From NCBI GenBank assembly GCA_964347835.1, contig CAYFZR010000041.1:1-18099 (forward strand): a stretch of DNA of 18,099 nucleotides, read 5' to 3'. The translations under genes and the position numbers were made by a program. The stretch's first letter is position 1; the number at the start of each line of letters is the position of its first letter. Shown piece after piece: positions 7,562 through 14,449 of the stretch. The notes under the pieces were generated by a model. That model had not been told where the DNA came from. It saw only the letters and a list, made by a program, of their open reading frames with translations, and made no database searches. This stretch comes from CAYFZR01 sp964347835 [NCBI: uncultured archaeon] (GTDB lineage: Archaea > CAYFZR01).

Positions 7562-8269
7562 ATGAGACCTTATATAATTTTAACTCTCTGTCTTCTTTTG
7601 CTAGGCGTCTTATTCTTTTACGATAAAGACAACGATATAGATGCGAATGGTACACTTACAAAAGAGAATATAAAACTAAAAAATGAGTTGGAAGAAAAAA
7701 ATTTGAAGATACAAGACCAAGAGAGAGAAATCTCAGAACTAAGGCTTAAAATTTTAGAATTAGAGGACAATATTGAAAAAAAAGATAAAAAAATAGTCGA
7801 ATTGGAAAATAAACTAAAATATTATTCTGGAAGAGATCCAAAAGCTCTAATACGCAAAGAAGATGTATCCTACTTAGTTTCGAAGATATGTTCGGGGATT
7901 AACCATACAGAATGCGAGAAAAAGATTTTTTACTACGTGAGGGATGGGATAAGGTATGAGCGTGATATTCTTGGACTTGAGGTCTGGCAATCGCCAGTAG
8001 AAACATTAAAAATAAAGACAGGAGACTGTGAGGACAAGGCGATACTTTTGGGTAGCATGCTGAGATCTATAAACCCACCTGAAGATGTTTTTGTAAATGT
8101 TGGAACAAGGGGAAACTACGGACATGTATGGATAACCCTCAACGGAAAGATATTAGAACCATACGACAAGAACCCCTTTGAATTCCACCAGCAAGCAAGT
8201 TATGAAATATTTTATAGATTCAACGATGTTTACCTCAACTTTTCGTATAGTTCGGTTACCTCGTCATAG
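7562..8269 (+). CDS. Membrane-anchored transglutaminase-like (TGc) protein with coiled coil
   Basis: The ATG at 7562 gives 235 residues beginning MRPYIILTLCLLLLG; a TTG at 7553 inside the previous gene is a weaker alternative. An N-terminal membrane helix (4-20) leads to a heptad coiled coil (33-87). A transglutaminase-like domain follows at about 100-205: FYYVRDGIRYERD, the nucleophile motif TGDCEDKA with Cys156, GHVWITLNG with His188, and ILEPYD supplying the acidic third residue (Glu199 or Asp202). The triad is complete, so it could be an active cysteine protease, amidase or transamidase acting outside the cell on surface proteins or a peptide-containing wall polymer (inference). It is cotranscribed with the preceding secreted protein (1-bp gap). 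Its last 40 bp overlap, tail to tail, the end of the minus-strand stalk protein gene. Confidence 0.85.
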   Translation: MRPYIILTLCLLLLGVLFFYDKDNDIDANGTLTKENIKLKNELEEKNLKIQDQEREISELRLKILELEDNIEKKDKKIVELENKLKYYSGRDPKALIRKEDVSYLVSKICSGINHTECEKKIFYYVRDGIRYERDILGLEVWQSPVETLKIKTGDCEDKAILLGSMLRSINPPEDVFVNVGTRGNYGHVWITLNGKILEPYDKNPFEFHQQASYEIFYRFNDVYLNFSYSSVTSS

Positions 8270-9645
8270 AGTACTTCTATTCTACGTTCATATTCTTCTC
8301 TTGATATGAATCCAAATTCATAATCCTGTGAAACGTTTCTATACTCCTTTTTTATTTTTCTAAGTATATTTTCCTCTTTATTTCTCCTAATAACTATGAA
8401 AATGGAAGAGAAGAATAAAGAAAAAATGCAAAGAGACGATCCTAGGACCAAAAGATTTTTTCTGGAATTTGTTTTTTCTCTCTCTTCATCAATAAGGTAA
8501 ATAGTCTGATATGCTAATTCTCTAGATTTCTCAGCCTCTTCTTTAGCCAAAGAATAATCTCTAATTTCTAGGGCATCTAATGCTCTCTCATAATGATTTT
8601 TTGATTTCAAATACAGAGTGTTTATTTCGTTTGTGTTGGGTTCTATCCATACAAATGAGGATTTATTCAATTCATTTATCTTTTTTTCTGCCAAAACTAA
8701 TGTGTCTTCTGCTTTTTTTATGTGATTAAAGGTCAAATTCAGTCTTTTATTTTCAAGATCTTCCTTATATTTTTCTATATTTCGCTCTACTGATTTTATT
8801 AAGTAAATTGCAGAAATTAGAATTGCCTTTGACTCTTCAAGTTCAAATCTATAAACTTTTTCTTCAGAAGATCTCAAAAGATCTTTTACAATATCTAAAG
8901 AACTCAGATATACTACAAGATCTTTTTCATTGTTTATTTCATTTTCTAAAGCGTTAATTCTGGCTCTTTGCGTTGAGATATTATTGATTAGATCGTTTTT
9001 TAGTCTCTCCAGTTCTAATGATCTCTCTTCTTTTTCTTTCTTTATTTTCAATTCTTTTAACTCACTAATTTTTTTCTCTTCTAAATCATAGTCGACTTTA
9101 ATTTTTGTTACGTTTAAAATTGGACTCAGATCATAATAAAAGACGGTTCTTCCTCTCTCAATAAATATTCTATCTGGTTCTGGGTAGTATTCTCTATAAA
9201 TGGCTCCTTCAGGCAATTTAATGAGTAATTCAAGATCTCTGACCGGGATGTTATTTAAAGGATAGAAGATAAGATCGAATGAAAAATAGAAACTACCCTT
9301 CTTATCGATTAAATCCCCTGTGTAAAATTTAATCCCGTAGTCTACTTTTTCTTTATAATAGACAGGTTTCCTGAAATTTATAATCATGGAAGAGTTTTTT
9401 AATTCATATTCTAAGGGTCCTAATGCATCCCTTACCGAAAAATAGAAGAGGTTCTCCACATTTATATAAAAAACGTCTTTTAGAGCCATTCCTTGCAAGA
9501 GGTTTGTAAAAGTTACCTCGCCTTCTACGTATGCAGTACCGCCTTCCGAAAGATCGCACAACATGTCTATTTCGTGAGTGCCAGAATATCCATGGACGAT
9601 TGAAATTAGGAATATTATAGATATGAATAGATGTTGGATACGCAT
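8230..9645 (-). CDS. Surface stalk protein: beta-rich ectodomain, long coiled coil, membrane helix, SHOCT-like cytoplasmic tail
   Basis: The protein has 471 residues with a signal peptide (1-19). Residues 20-187 form a beta-rich ectodomain with alternating short hydrophobic strands; it recalls DUF2207-like or Ig-like sandwiches but I cannot assign it firmly. Residues 188-390 are charged helix or coiled coil, including HYERALDALEIRDYSLAKEE (351-370), a repeat type also seen in the stalks of the genes at 527-1657 and 9740-11788. One transmembrane helix spans 397-419. A cytoplasmic tail of about 50 residues ends in YEFGFISREEYERRIEVL (442-459), which looks like a SHOCT-type two-helix motif. The ATG is preceded by GAGAT. 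The 3' end overlaps the convergent transglutaminase-like gene by 40 bp. The role is unknown; the topology suits an outward sensor or structural stalk. Confidence 0.83.
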   Translation of the reverse strand: MRIQHLFISIIFLISIVHGYSGTHEIDMLCDLSEGGTAYVEGEVTFTNLLQGMALKDVFYINVENLFYFSVRDALGPLEYELKNSSMIINFRKPVYYKEKVDYGIKFYTGDLIDKKGSFYFSFDLIFYPLNNIPVRDLELLIKLPEGAIYREYYPEPDRIFIERGRTVFYYDLSPILNVTKIKVDYDLEEKKISELKELKIKKEKEERSLELERLKNDLINNISTQRARINALENEINNEKDLVVYLSSLDIVKDLLRSSEEKVYRFELEESKAILISAIYLIKSVERNIEKYKEDLENKRLNLTFNHIKKAEDTLVLAEKKINELNKSSFVWIEPNTNEINTLYLKSKNHYERALDALEIRDYSLAKEEAEKSRELAYQTIYLIDEEREKTNSRKNLLVLGSSLCIFSLFFSSIFIVIRRNKEENILRKIKKEYRNVSQDYEFGFISREEYERRIEVLYDEVTELYEKLR

Positions 9646-9739
9646 ACATATCTCAGGTATAACCTATTAAAAATATTTAACCATCTAACTATATCTCTTT
9701 TAAGGGTTTATCAGTGCTAACCTTAGAACCAAAAGAATT

Positions 9740-11788
9740 TCAGCCTTCTTGATTTTCATCGAGCATAGGTTCCTTTTTGTTTGAATTCATTTTGATTAAA
9801 AGAATAGAGATGATAAATAGGATCATTAAGGAAAGGCCCCCAATCATACCAGCCGCCAGTATGACTCCATTTTTACTCCTATCTATGCTTGATTTTGCTT
9901 CTTTTGCTCTTAAATAAGATATTTTAGCGTTGTTTATGGCATCGCTTTCCTCCTTAATTACACTGTCATATTTTCTCGAAAAATAGAGTTGTTCTGCTTT
10001 TGAGTAACTCATTTTTGCATTTTGTAGATTTATTTTCGCATCATCTAAATTTGATATTGCGTTTCTTAGGTCAGATCCTAAAGCTGGTAAATCATAAGAA
10101 TTTACAACGATATTTGCTTCATAAACATAATTGTTAACATCATTTATCTCTTTACTAGTGTATTTTAAAGATTTTTCTACTATAGCCGCGGATAGTGTAT
10201 CAAAATCATCAAATACGTATTTTAGGTAGTTTTCTGCCAGAATTGTTAGATTATAAATTTTTTCGTATTCACCTTTCGAATACAATTCTTCTGCATCATT
10301 TATTAACGCTCTGGCATTTTCGATCTTTTCTGCATCATTCAAAAGCGTATTCTTTTGAATAGTAAGGTTTAATCCCCAACTGGAAATTATGTCCATTCTT
10401 TTACCAGTTTCCTCATACTTTTTCTCTACATCTTTTAAAAGCAAATTTACTCTATTTAAATATTCTTCTGATCTCATTCTAGGGACAGTGACTGCCTTCG
10501 TAACGATTAGGGAGTTGGTTGTTGATTTTATTGTATTTTTTTCGTCCAAAAAGGTATAATCTACCTTAACAGGATTCAAAATGTAACTTCCTCTATGATT
10601 CCCTTTTATACGATAAGTTAGAGTTTCAGAATCGTAGGGTCCAAGTTTAATATTCCAGTAATTCGTTCCTATTCTTATTAAACCTGCTGGAAGTTTTTCA
10701 TCTATTATAATAGCATTTATCCTGCCTTTCTTATGGTTCCTTAACTCTATATTTACGTCAACAACTTCACCTTCCTCAATGATGTGTTTTTCGATTTGTC
10801 TCTGAACGGTTATTTCTGGCTCCATCTTAGAATAGTCCAGTAACAAACTAATTATCGACGCAATTTTGTCAATTCTTGGTTTTTCTGTCTTTTCATCCAG
10901 CCATATACCATCTTTTTGAAGATCAATTAGGTAGTTGACACCGTTTTTTACTGATATCAGGTATCTTTGGTCTCCAGTTACTTCATAGAGGTATAGTAAT
11001 GAGGCAGCGCAATTGCTCGTAATTTCGATATCATTCATCCAACTGCCATCATCTTTTTGAGCATTTAGCAAATAGTCTCCAGCAGCGGTTGCCGCGATAT
11101 AATATCTAGAATCTCTCGATATTTTGTACAAGTCCAACATAGATATTATAACAAAAGGTGTAGAATAAGGAGAAGAATGAAGTGTCCGTTTATTCGCTTC
11201 AGTACAGTAGTTTAAGGCAGCGTGCGGAAAACCTCCACTTAAAGTTTGGACTTTTAACAAAGACTCTCCTATTTCGAGAGTCTTTTCGTATAACCATCTA
11301 TCCTCGGTTAATCTATACAACGATGCCATGTCATGTACGTGAATACCTACTTCCTTTATGCTCTTGGTTCCACAACTCTTACAGAAGAACTCAATCGTCT
11401 TTTTGGTGTAGTCTAGATATATTCTCGAATTATCGTAGTTATACATCGATAAAAAGGCGTCTCCAACAAGAGAACTTTCCCAAAACATTGTGTCTTCAGT
11501 TCCCCACCTAAATCCTCCTATATTGTGCTCAAATAGCCATTTAGAACCTTCTTCGGCTTTTTCATAGTATCTCTTGTCAAATGTGTCTCGATAAAGCTTC
11601 GTAAAAGTCTTTATAACAATAGCTGTTTGTTCGGGTCGAGATCGCGAATCTTCAAATCTACCCCACCCTCCATCCTTATTTTGAACGGATAGAAGCCAGT
11701 TTCCACTTTTTTTCGAAATCGCAATCTTATCTTCCGCATATATCGGAGATATCAGCAAAAGTATGATACATAAAATTACTAGGCGCAT
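9740..11788 (-). CDS. Surface stalk protein: alpha/alpha-toroid domain, DUF11-like sandwich, helical stalk, membrane anchor
   Basis: The protein has 682 residues with a signal peptide (1-18). Residues 20-320 show at least five helical-hairpin repeats of the prenyltransferase/squalene-cyclase or glycosidase toroid type, each ending in a Q-x-DGGW-like turn: LLSVQNKDGGWG (32-43), LLKVQTLSGGF (177-187), LLNAQKDDGSW (240-250), LIDLQKDGIW (287-296). A CKSC pair lies at 136-139, with further Cys at 195 and 260. Residues 325-430 are a DUF11/CARDB-like sandwich (DEKLPAGL, LGPYDSETLTYRI), close to the one in the plus-strand gene at 6280. Residues 440-635 are a helical stalk with Ala/Glu/Tyr-rich repeats. 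A transmembrane helix (641-665) and short tail finish the protein. The toroid may bind or cleave a glycan, or bind a peptide; the usual DxDD cyclase motif is absent. The GAGGTTGG ribosome site supports the ATG. Confidence 0.85.
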   Translation of the reverse strand: MRLVILCIILLLISPIYAEDKIAISKKSGNWLLSVQNKDGGWGRFEDSRSRPEQTAIVIKTFTKLYRDTFDKRYYEKAEEGSKWLFEHNIGGFRWGTEDTMFWESSLVGDAFLSMYNYDNSRIYLDYTKKTIEFFCKSCGTKSIKEVGIHVHDMASLYRLTEDRWLYEKTLEIGESLLKVQTLSGGFPHAALNYCTEANKRTLHSSPYSTPFVIISMLDLYKISRDSRYYIAATAAGDYLLNAQKDDGSWMNDIEITSNCAASLLYLYEVTGDQRYLISVKNGVNYLIDLQKDGIWLDEKTEKPRIDKIASIISLLLDYSKMEPEITVQRQIEKHIIEEGEVVDVNIELRNHKKGRINAIIIDEKLPAGLIRIGTNYWNIKLGPYDSETLTYRIKGNHRGSYILNPVKVDYTFLDEKNTIKSTTNSLIVTKAVTVPRMRSEEYLNRVNLLLKDVEKKYEETGKRMDIISSWGLNLTIQKNTLLNDAEKIENARALINDAEELYSKGEYEKIYNLTILAENYLKYVFDDFDTLSAAIVEKSLKYTSKEINDVNNYVYEANIVVNSYDLPALGSDLRNAISNLDDAKINLQNAKMSYSKAEQLYFSRKYDSVIKEESDAINNAKISYLRAKEAKSSIDRSKNGVILAAGMIGGLSLMILFIISILLIKMNSNKKEPMLDENQEG

Positions 11789-12204
11789 TATCCAACCTCT
11801 TGGTGTTTAAATGTTCACATGTATATGAATTTACTGCAAGAGAATAAACCTTTTACATAGACAAAATTGCGAGAAATAGGAGCAATTTTGCCAAAACCGA
11901 TTTATATAGAATCTTTTTATCCGATATAATATTTTTTGATGTTCTTTTGATACTCCTTCATGCTTTTTTGAAATTGTCTTTTTAAAACTACAAAACTCTT
12001 TTTTTTCTTTTAAAGCAATCAAAATTTGGGATTACAATTAAATTGAGAGTTAAATGAAAAAAGTCGGGCGGATTTAATTTTGAAAAAATGGTGGTAAAAG
12101 AGCCAAGACTGTAGATGTAAAATATTTACTTTTTATTGTTACATAAGTATACCTAATAAAATTGCGGGTGCAACGAGCCACGCTGCTTTTTGAGAAGGGT
12201 GGAC
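11789..12204. other. 416-bp divergent intergenic region
   Basis: This is the longest non-coding stretch in the window. It holds a perfect inverted repeat (described separately), a TATA-like TTTATATA at 11901-11908 readable on both strands, several oligo-A/T tracts, a weak AATTAAAT/ATTTAATT pair at 12036-12043 and 12072-12079, and a relatively GC-rich 40 bp just before the plus-strand gene. In that last part, AAAATTGCG recurs at 12158-12166 followed by TTGC-N4-GCAA. I see no convincing RNA gene or coding frame. Confidence 0.5.
11862..11890. repeat. Perfect 9-bp inverted repeat, candidate operator
   Basis: CAAAATTGC, an 11-nt spacer, then GCAATTTTG. On the minus strand, a TATA-like element (TATATAAA, about 11901-11908) lies some 26 bp upstream of its centre, so a transcript of the stalk-protein gene at 9740-11788 would begin within the repeat. 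That is the position expected of a repressor site. A related half-site, AAAATTGCG followed by GCAA, recurs about 290 bp away before the divergent gene. The regulatory role is inference. Confidence 0.4.
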
Positions 12205-13020
12205 ATGACTGTGAGAAGTGGGTTCAAGCATAAGGAAAAGAATATCAAGAACGATAATCAAGCAAGTATAGATCTTAGAAGAAAATTTAGGTACTTTGAC
12301 CTTTTAATGGTTCTTTTTTCATCAAGAAAGTTTTTCAACTCTGTTTCGACGCGCAATAGGATTAGAAAAATTATGCCTCTATTTGCGGTCTCATCTTTTT
12401 TGGTTATTCTTACTGTGCTTGTGAGAAATGGTCTCCACGAAAAAGTAAACCCTAAGATGGTCTTTGGGGTTTTACTAATCTATATGCTCAGTTTCACGGT
12501 CTTGGTTTTTCTGCTGCACATTTTTATAAAATTATTTGGAGGAACCGCACCGATCAAATCGACTCTTTCCGTGAGTTTATTGATTGTTAGTGTAACGAAT
12601 CTAATATGGTCGGTTGCGTATTCAGCAAATATCTTAGTAAAAATCTTAGTCCCGAGAGTTTTACCTTCCGTCTCACAGATTTCAACATTAACTTTTGCAA
12701 ACTACGACGCACTATATATTTTAGACCTTATATCTTCGAATTTATATTACATTCTCATAATATTAGGAATGATTTACTTTGCATACGTCTTTGTTGTCGG
12801 TATTTCTTCAGAACATAAAATCTCCGGATTTTTATCCTTTGTAATAACCTTACCTTTAATCTATGTAGTATGCGGATCCTTCTTCGTTTTTCAAAAATAT
12901 CCTACCCTCACCATCGAAGCTATTTCAAAACTCTACCATTATACTCCTCGCTTTGAGGAAATGATACTGATCGGTTTATCCTCTCTCTTAGACATGCTTA
13001 AAACCCTCGTCCATCAATAA
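12205..13020 (+). CDS. Yip1-like integral membrane protein
   Basis: The ATG at 12205 (271 residues) is chosen among close in-frame starts (TTG 12190, GTG 12199, GTG 12211). The GGGTGG ribosome site at about 12198-12203 is very near the ATG and would suit the GTG at 12211 equally well. After a basic cytoplasmic N-terminus of about 55 residues come five hydrophobic segments (about 57-74, 85-109, 121-143, 179-199, 205-226). The string LHIFIKLFGGTAPIKSTLSVS between the second and third, and the later VVGISSEHKISGFLSFVIT, are typical of Yip1-domain proteins. In prokaryotes these are uncharacterised polytopic proteins. Isolated, facing away from the surface-stalk gene across the regulated intergenic region, it could share its control. 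The exact function is unknown. Confidence 0.75.
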   Translation: MTVRSGFKHKEKNIKNDNQASIDLRRKFRYFDLLMVLFSSRKFFNSVSTRNRIRKIMPLFAVSSFLVILTVLVRNGLHEKVNPKMVFGVLLIYMLSFTVLVFLLHIFIKLFGGTAPIKSTLSVSLLIVSVTNLIWSVAYSANILVKILVPRVLPSVSQISTLTFANYDALYILDLISSNLYYILIILGMIYFAYVFVVGISSEHKISGFLSFVITLPLIYVVCGSFFVFQKYPTLTIEAISKLYHYTPRFEEMILIGLSSLLDMLKTLVHQ

Positions 13021-13063
13021 GAGGCGCTCGAGGAAAGATAGACGTAATTCGCGAAGAAGTGAT

Positions 13064-14239
13064 CTACAATTTTAGAGATTCCAAGTAATCGCTCTTTCCA
13101 GTTTCTAAAATCTCAGATACTTCTTCCGCAACTTTTTTACCAATTCCTGGAATCTCCTCTAATTCTTTTTTTCTATGAATATTTTCTATGTCTTCTTTCA
13201 GTTCTTCTATGACTTCGGCTGCCTTTTTGTATGTTATTATCTTGTATTGGTCTTCTTCTCTTAATTCTAAAAGAAAAGCGATGTGGTAAAGAGCCGATGA
13301 GACTTTGTAATTGTTTTGAATTACTTTTCTAGGTATAGGTCTTTTAATGTAATTTCTTATACCGTATTTCTCACACAGAGAAAATGCTTTTCTCAATACC
13401 TTTATCGTATAATCTTTTTCAGGCGACATATTGTGGTATATACTTTTGTAACTGGGAATCAATTCAGGGAAATGAGTTTTCAAAATCTCAAAAAATCTTT
13501 CTTTCTGGCCCTCTCGGAGAGTCATACCTGCTCCAAACAAGACATAATCTGCTCCTGCTTCTTTTGCTTTTCTTATGACTTCCTCTATATTCTCATCTGT
13601 ATCTAAGATGAATGGAATGATTGGGCAAAACATCACTCCTGTATTGATTCCAGAATTGACAAAATATTTTAGGGTATCTATTCTTTTTTCTGGAGATGGT
13701 GCCCTAGGCTCGAAAATTTCTACCATATCTTTATCGAAGGTTGTAATAGTAAAGGATACGCAAGCCCATGATTTTTCATTTATTTCAGATAGGATATCTG
13801 AATCTCTCTTTACCAAATCAGATTTAGTTATTATATGTACCGGAAAGCCAATATCCCTTAAAACTTTGAGACATTTCCTCGTGATCTCGAATTCCAATTC
13901 GGCTGACTGATACGGGTCGGTAACACCGCTAAACGCGATAACATCCTTGGGAAATGAGATTTTAGCATTAACACCAAAATCTAAAAGAGTTTTATTGACC
14001 GAATAACCCTTTTTCTTAAGTTCTTTTTTTAAGAGATCAGGAGCATTCTCTTTTACGTAGATTGTCCGATCAAAGTCTTCGTGAAAGTGGTACTTATGGG
14101 ATCTCGAATCGCAGTATTCACAGGCATACTCACATCCTTGGTATGGATTTAAAGAGTAAAGGCACCAAAACCAAGTATCCACGTATTTGAGTTTTCTCAA
14201 TATTGATTTAGACTTTTTGATTTTATATTTTACGGTCAT
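13064..14239 (-). CDS. SplB-type radical SAM protein with C-terminal PolX-like helix-hairpin-helix domain
   Basis: The protein has 391 residues. The cluster motif C36-x3-C40-x2-C43 in NPYQGCEYACEYC coordinates the [4Fe-4S] cluster, and the spacing and context (IAFSGVTDPYQSAE, VHIITKSDLVKRD, VSFTITTFDKDMVEIFEPRA) match the SPL-like COG1533/Rv2578c family of radical SAM proteins, whose substrates are mostly unknown. Residues 1-310 form this core. Residues 314-391 are a separate helical domain whose motif EDQYKIITYKKAAEVIEEL followed by LEEIPGIGKKVAEEVSEILE closely resembles the N-terminal 8-kDa HhH domain of family X DNA polymerases, a DNA-end/gap-binding module. This suggests a nucleic-acid substrate, possibly a DNA lesion or modified base (inference). 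It is downstream of tRNA-iMet in the same orientation, separated by an oligo-T terminator. Confidence 0.85.
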   Translation of the reverse strand: MTVKYKIKKSKSILRKLKYVDTWFWCLYSLNPYQGCEYACEYCDSRSHKYHFHEDFDRTIYVKENAPDLLKKELKKKGYSVNKTLLDFGVNAKISFPKDVIAFSGVTDPYQSAELEFEITRKCLKVLRDIGFPVHIITKSDLVKRDSDILSEINEKSWACVSFTITTFDKDMVEIFEPRAPSPEKRIDTLKYFVNSGINTGVMFCPIIPFILDTDENIEEVIRKAKEAGADYVLFGAGMTLREGQKERFFEILKTHFPELIPSYKSIYHNMSPEKDYTIKVLRKAFSLCEKYGIRNYIKRPIPRKVIQNNYKVSSALYHIAFLLELREEDQYKIITYKKAAEVIEELKEDIENIHRKKELEEIPGIGKKVAEEVSEILETGKSDYLESLKL

Positions 14240-14286
14240 GTCTAAACCTTTACTTATCTTTTTCAGTTTCTTGGTCTAATGTTTCT

Positions 14287-14292
14287 AAAAAA
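14287..14292 (-). terminator. Oligo-T terminator of tRNA-iMet
   Basis: On the minus strand a run of six T begins 3 nt after the encoded CCA, with no hairpin needed, as is usual for archaeal tRNA transcription units. Confidence 0.55.
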
Positions 14293-14295
14293 GTT

Positions 14296-14398
14296 TGGTA
14301 GCGGGGCTTGGATTTGAACCAAGGATCTCCGGGTTTCTCAACCGGATTAATTTCTTGTTTATGAGCCCGGCGGGATTACCTGACTACCCCACCCCGCT
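14296..14398 (-). tRNA. Initiator tRNA-Met (CAT) with intron and encoded CCA
   Basis: The transcript folds as a full cloverleaf: a 7-bp acceptor AGCGGGG/CCCCGCT, a D arm around GGGTAGTCAGGTAATCCC, anticodon stem CCGGG/CCCGG with loop CTCATAA once the intron is removed, and a 5-bp T stem CTTGG/CCAAG with loop TTCAAAT. CCA is encoded. Initiator identity is shown by the A1:U72 pair and three consecutive G:C pairs at the bottom of the anticodon stem, both archaeal/eukaryal initiator features. It has its own TATA box and oligo-T terminator. Confidence 0.96.
14335..14359 (-). other. 25-nt intron in tRNA-iMet
   Basis: Removing 25 nt after base 37 restores CTCATA+ACCC. The intron's TGAG pairs with exon CTCA (bases 32-35), forming a 4-bp central helix flanked by 3-nt bulges TA^A and AA^A. 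This is a bulge-helix-bulge core cut by archaeal tRNA endonuclease. The distal helix is only about 2 bp, so the motif is relaxed. Confidence 0.88.
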
Positions 14399-14420
14399 TC
14401 ATATGAAGAGATTTAGATCA

Positions 14421-14430
14421 TGTATTTAAG
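14421..14430 (-). promoter_or_regulatory. TATA box of tRNA-iMet
   Basis: CTTAAATACA on the minus strand is centred about 27 bp upstream of the mature tRNA 5' end, the canonical archaeal spacing. Confidence 0.6.
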
Positions 14431-14449
14431 TTTTTGCAATTGAGACTTT

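Noticed and set aside
9404-9649. 81-residue minus-strand frame overlapping the start of the stalk-protein gene
   Set aside because: It lies inside a convincing signal-peptide gene in another frame and has implausible Arg/His/Tyr-rich composition.
11831-12022. 63-residue minus-strand open frame in the intergenic region
   Set aside because: Lys/Phe/Cys-rich low-complexity translation, no ribosome site, and it crosses the inverted repeat; probably chance.
12155-12204. GC-richer stretch before the Yip1-like gene as a possible small RNA
   Set aside because: No stable stem, C/D or H/ACA boxes could be found by eye; better seen as promoter and leader.
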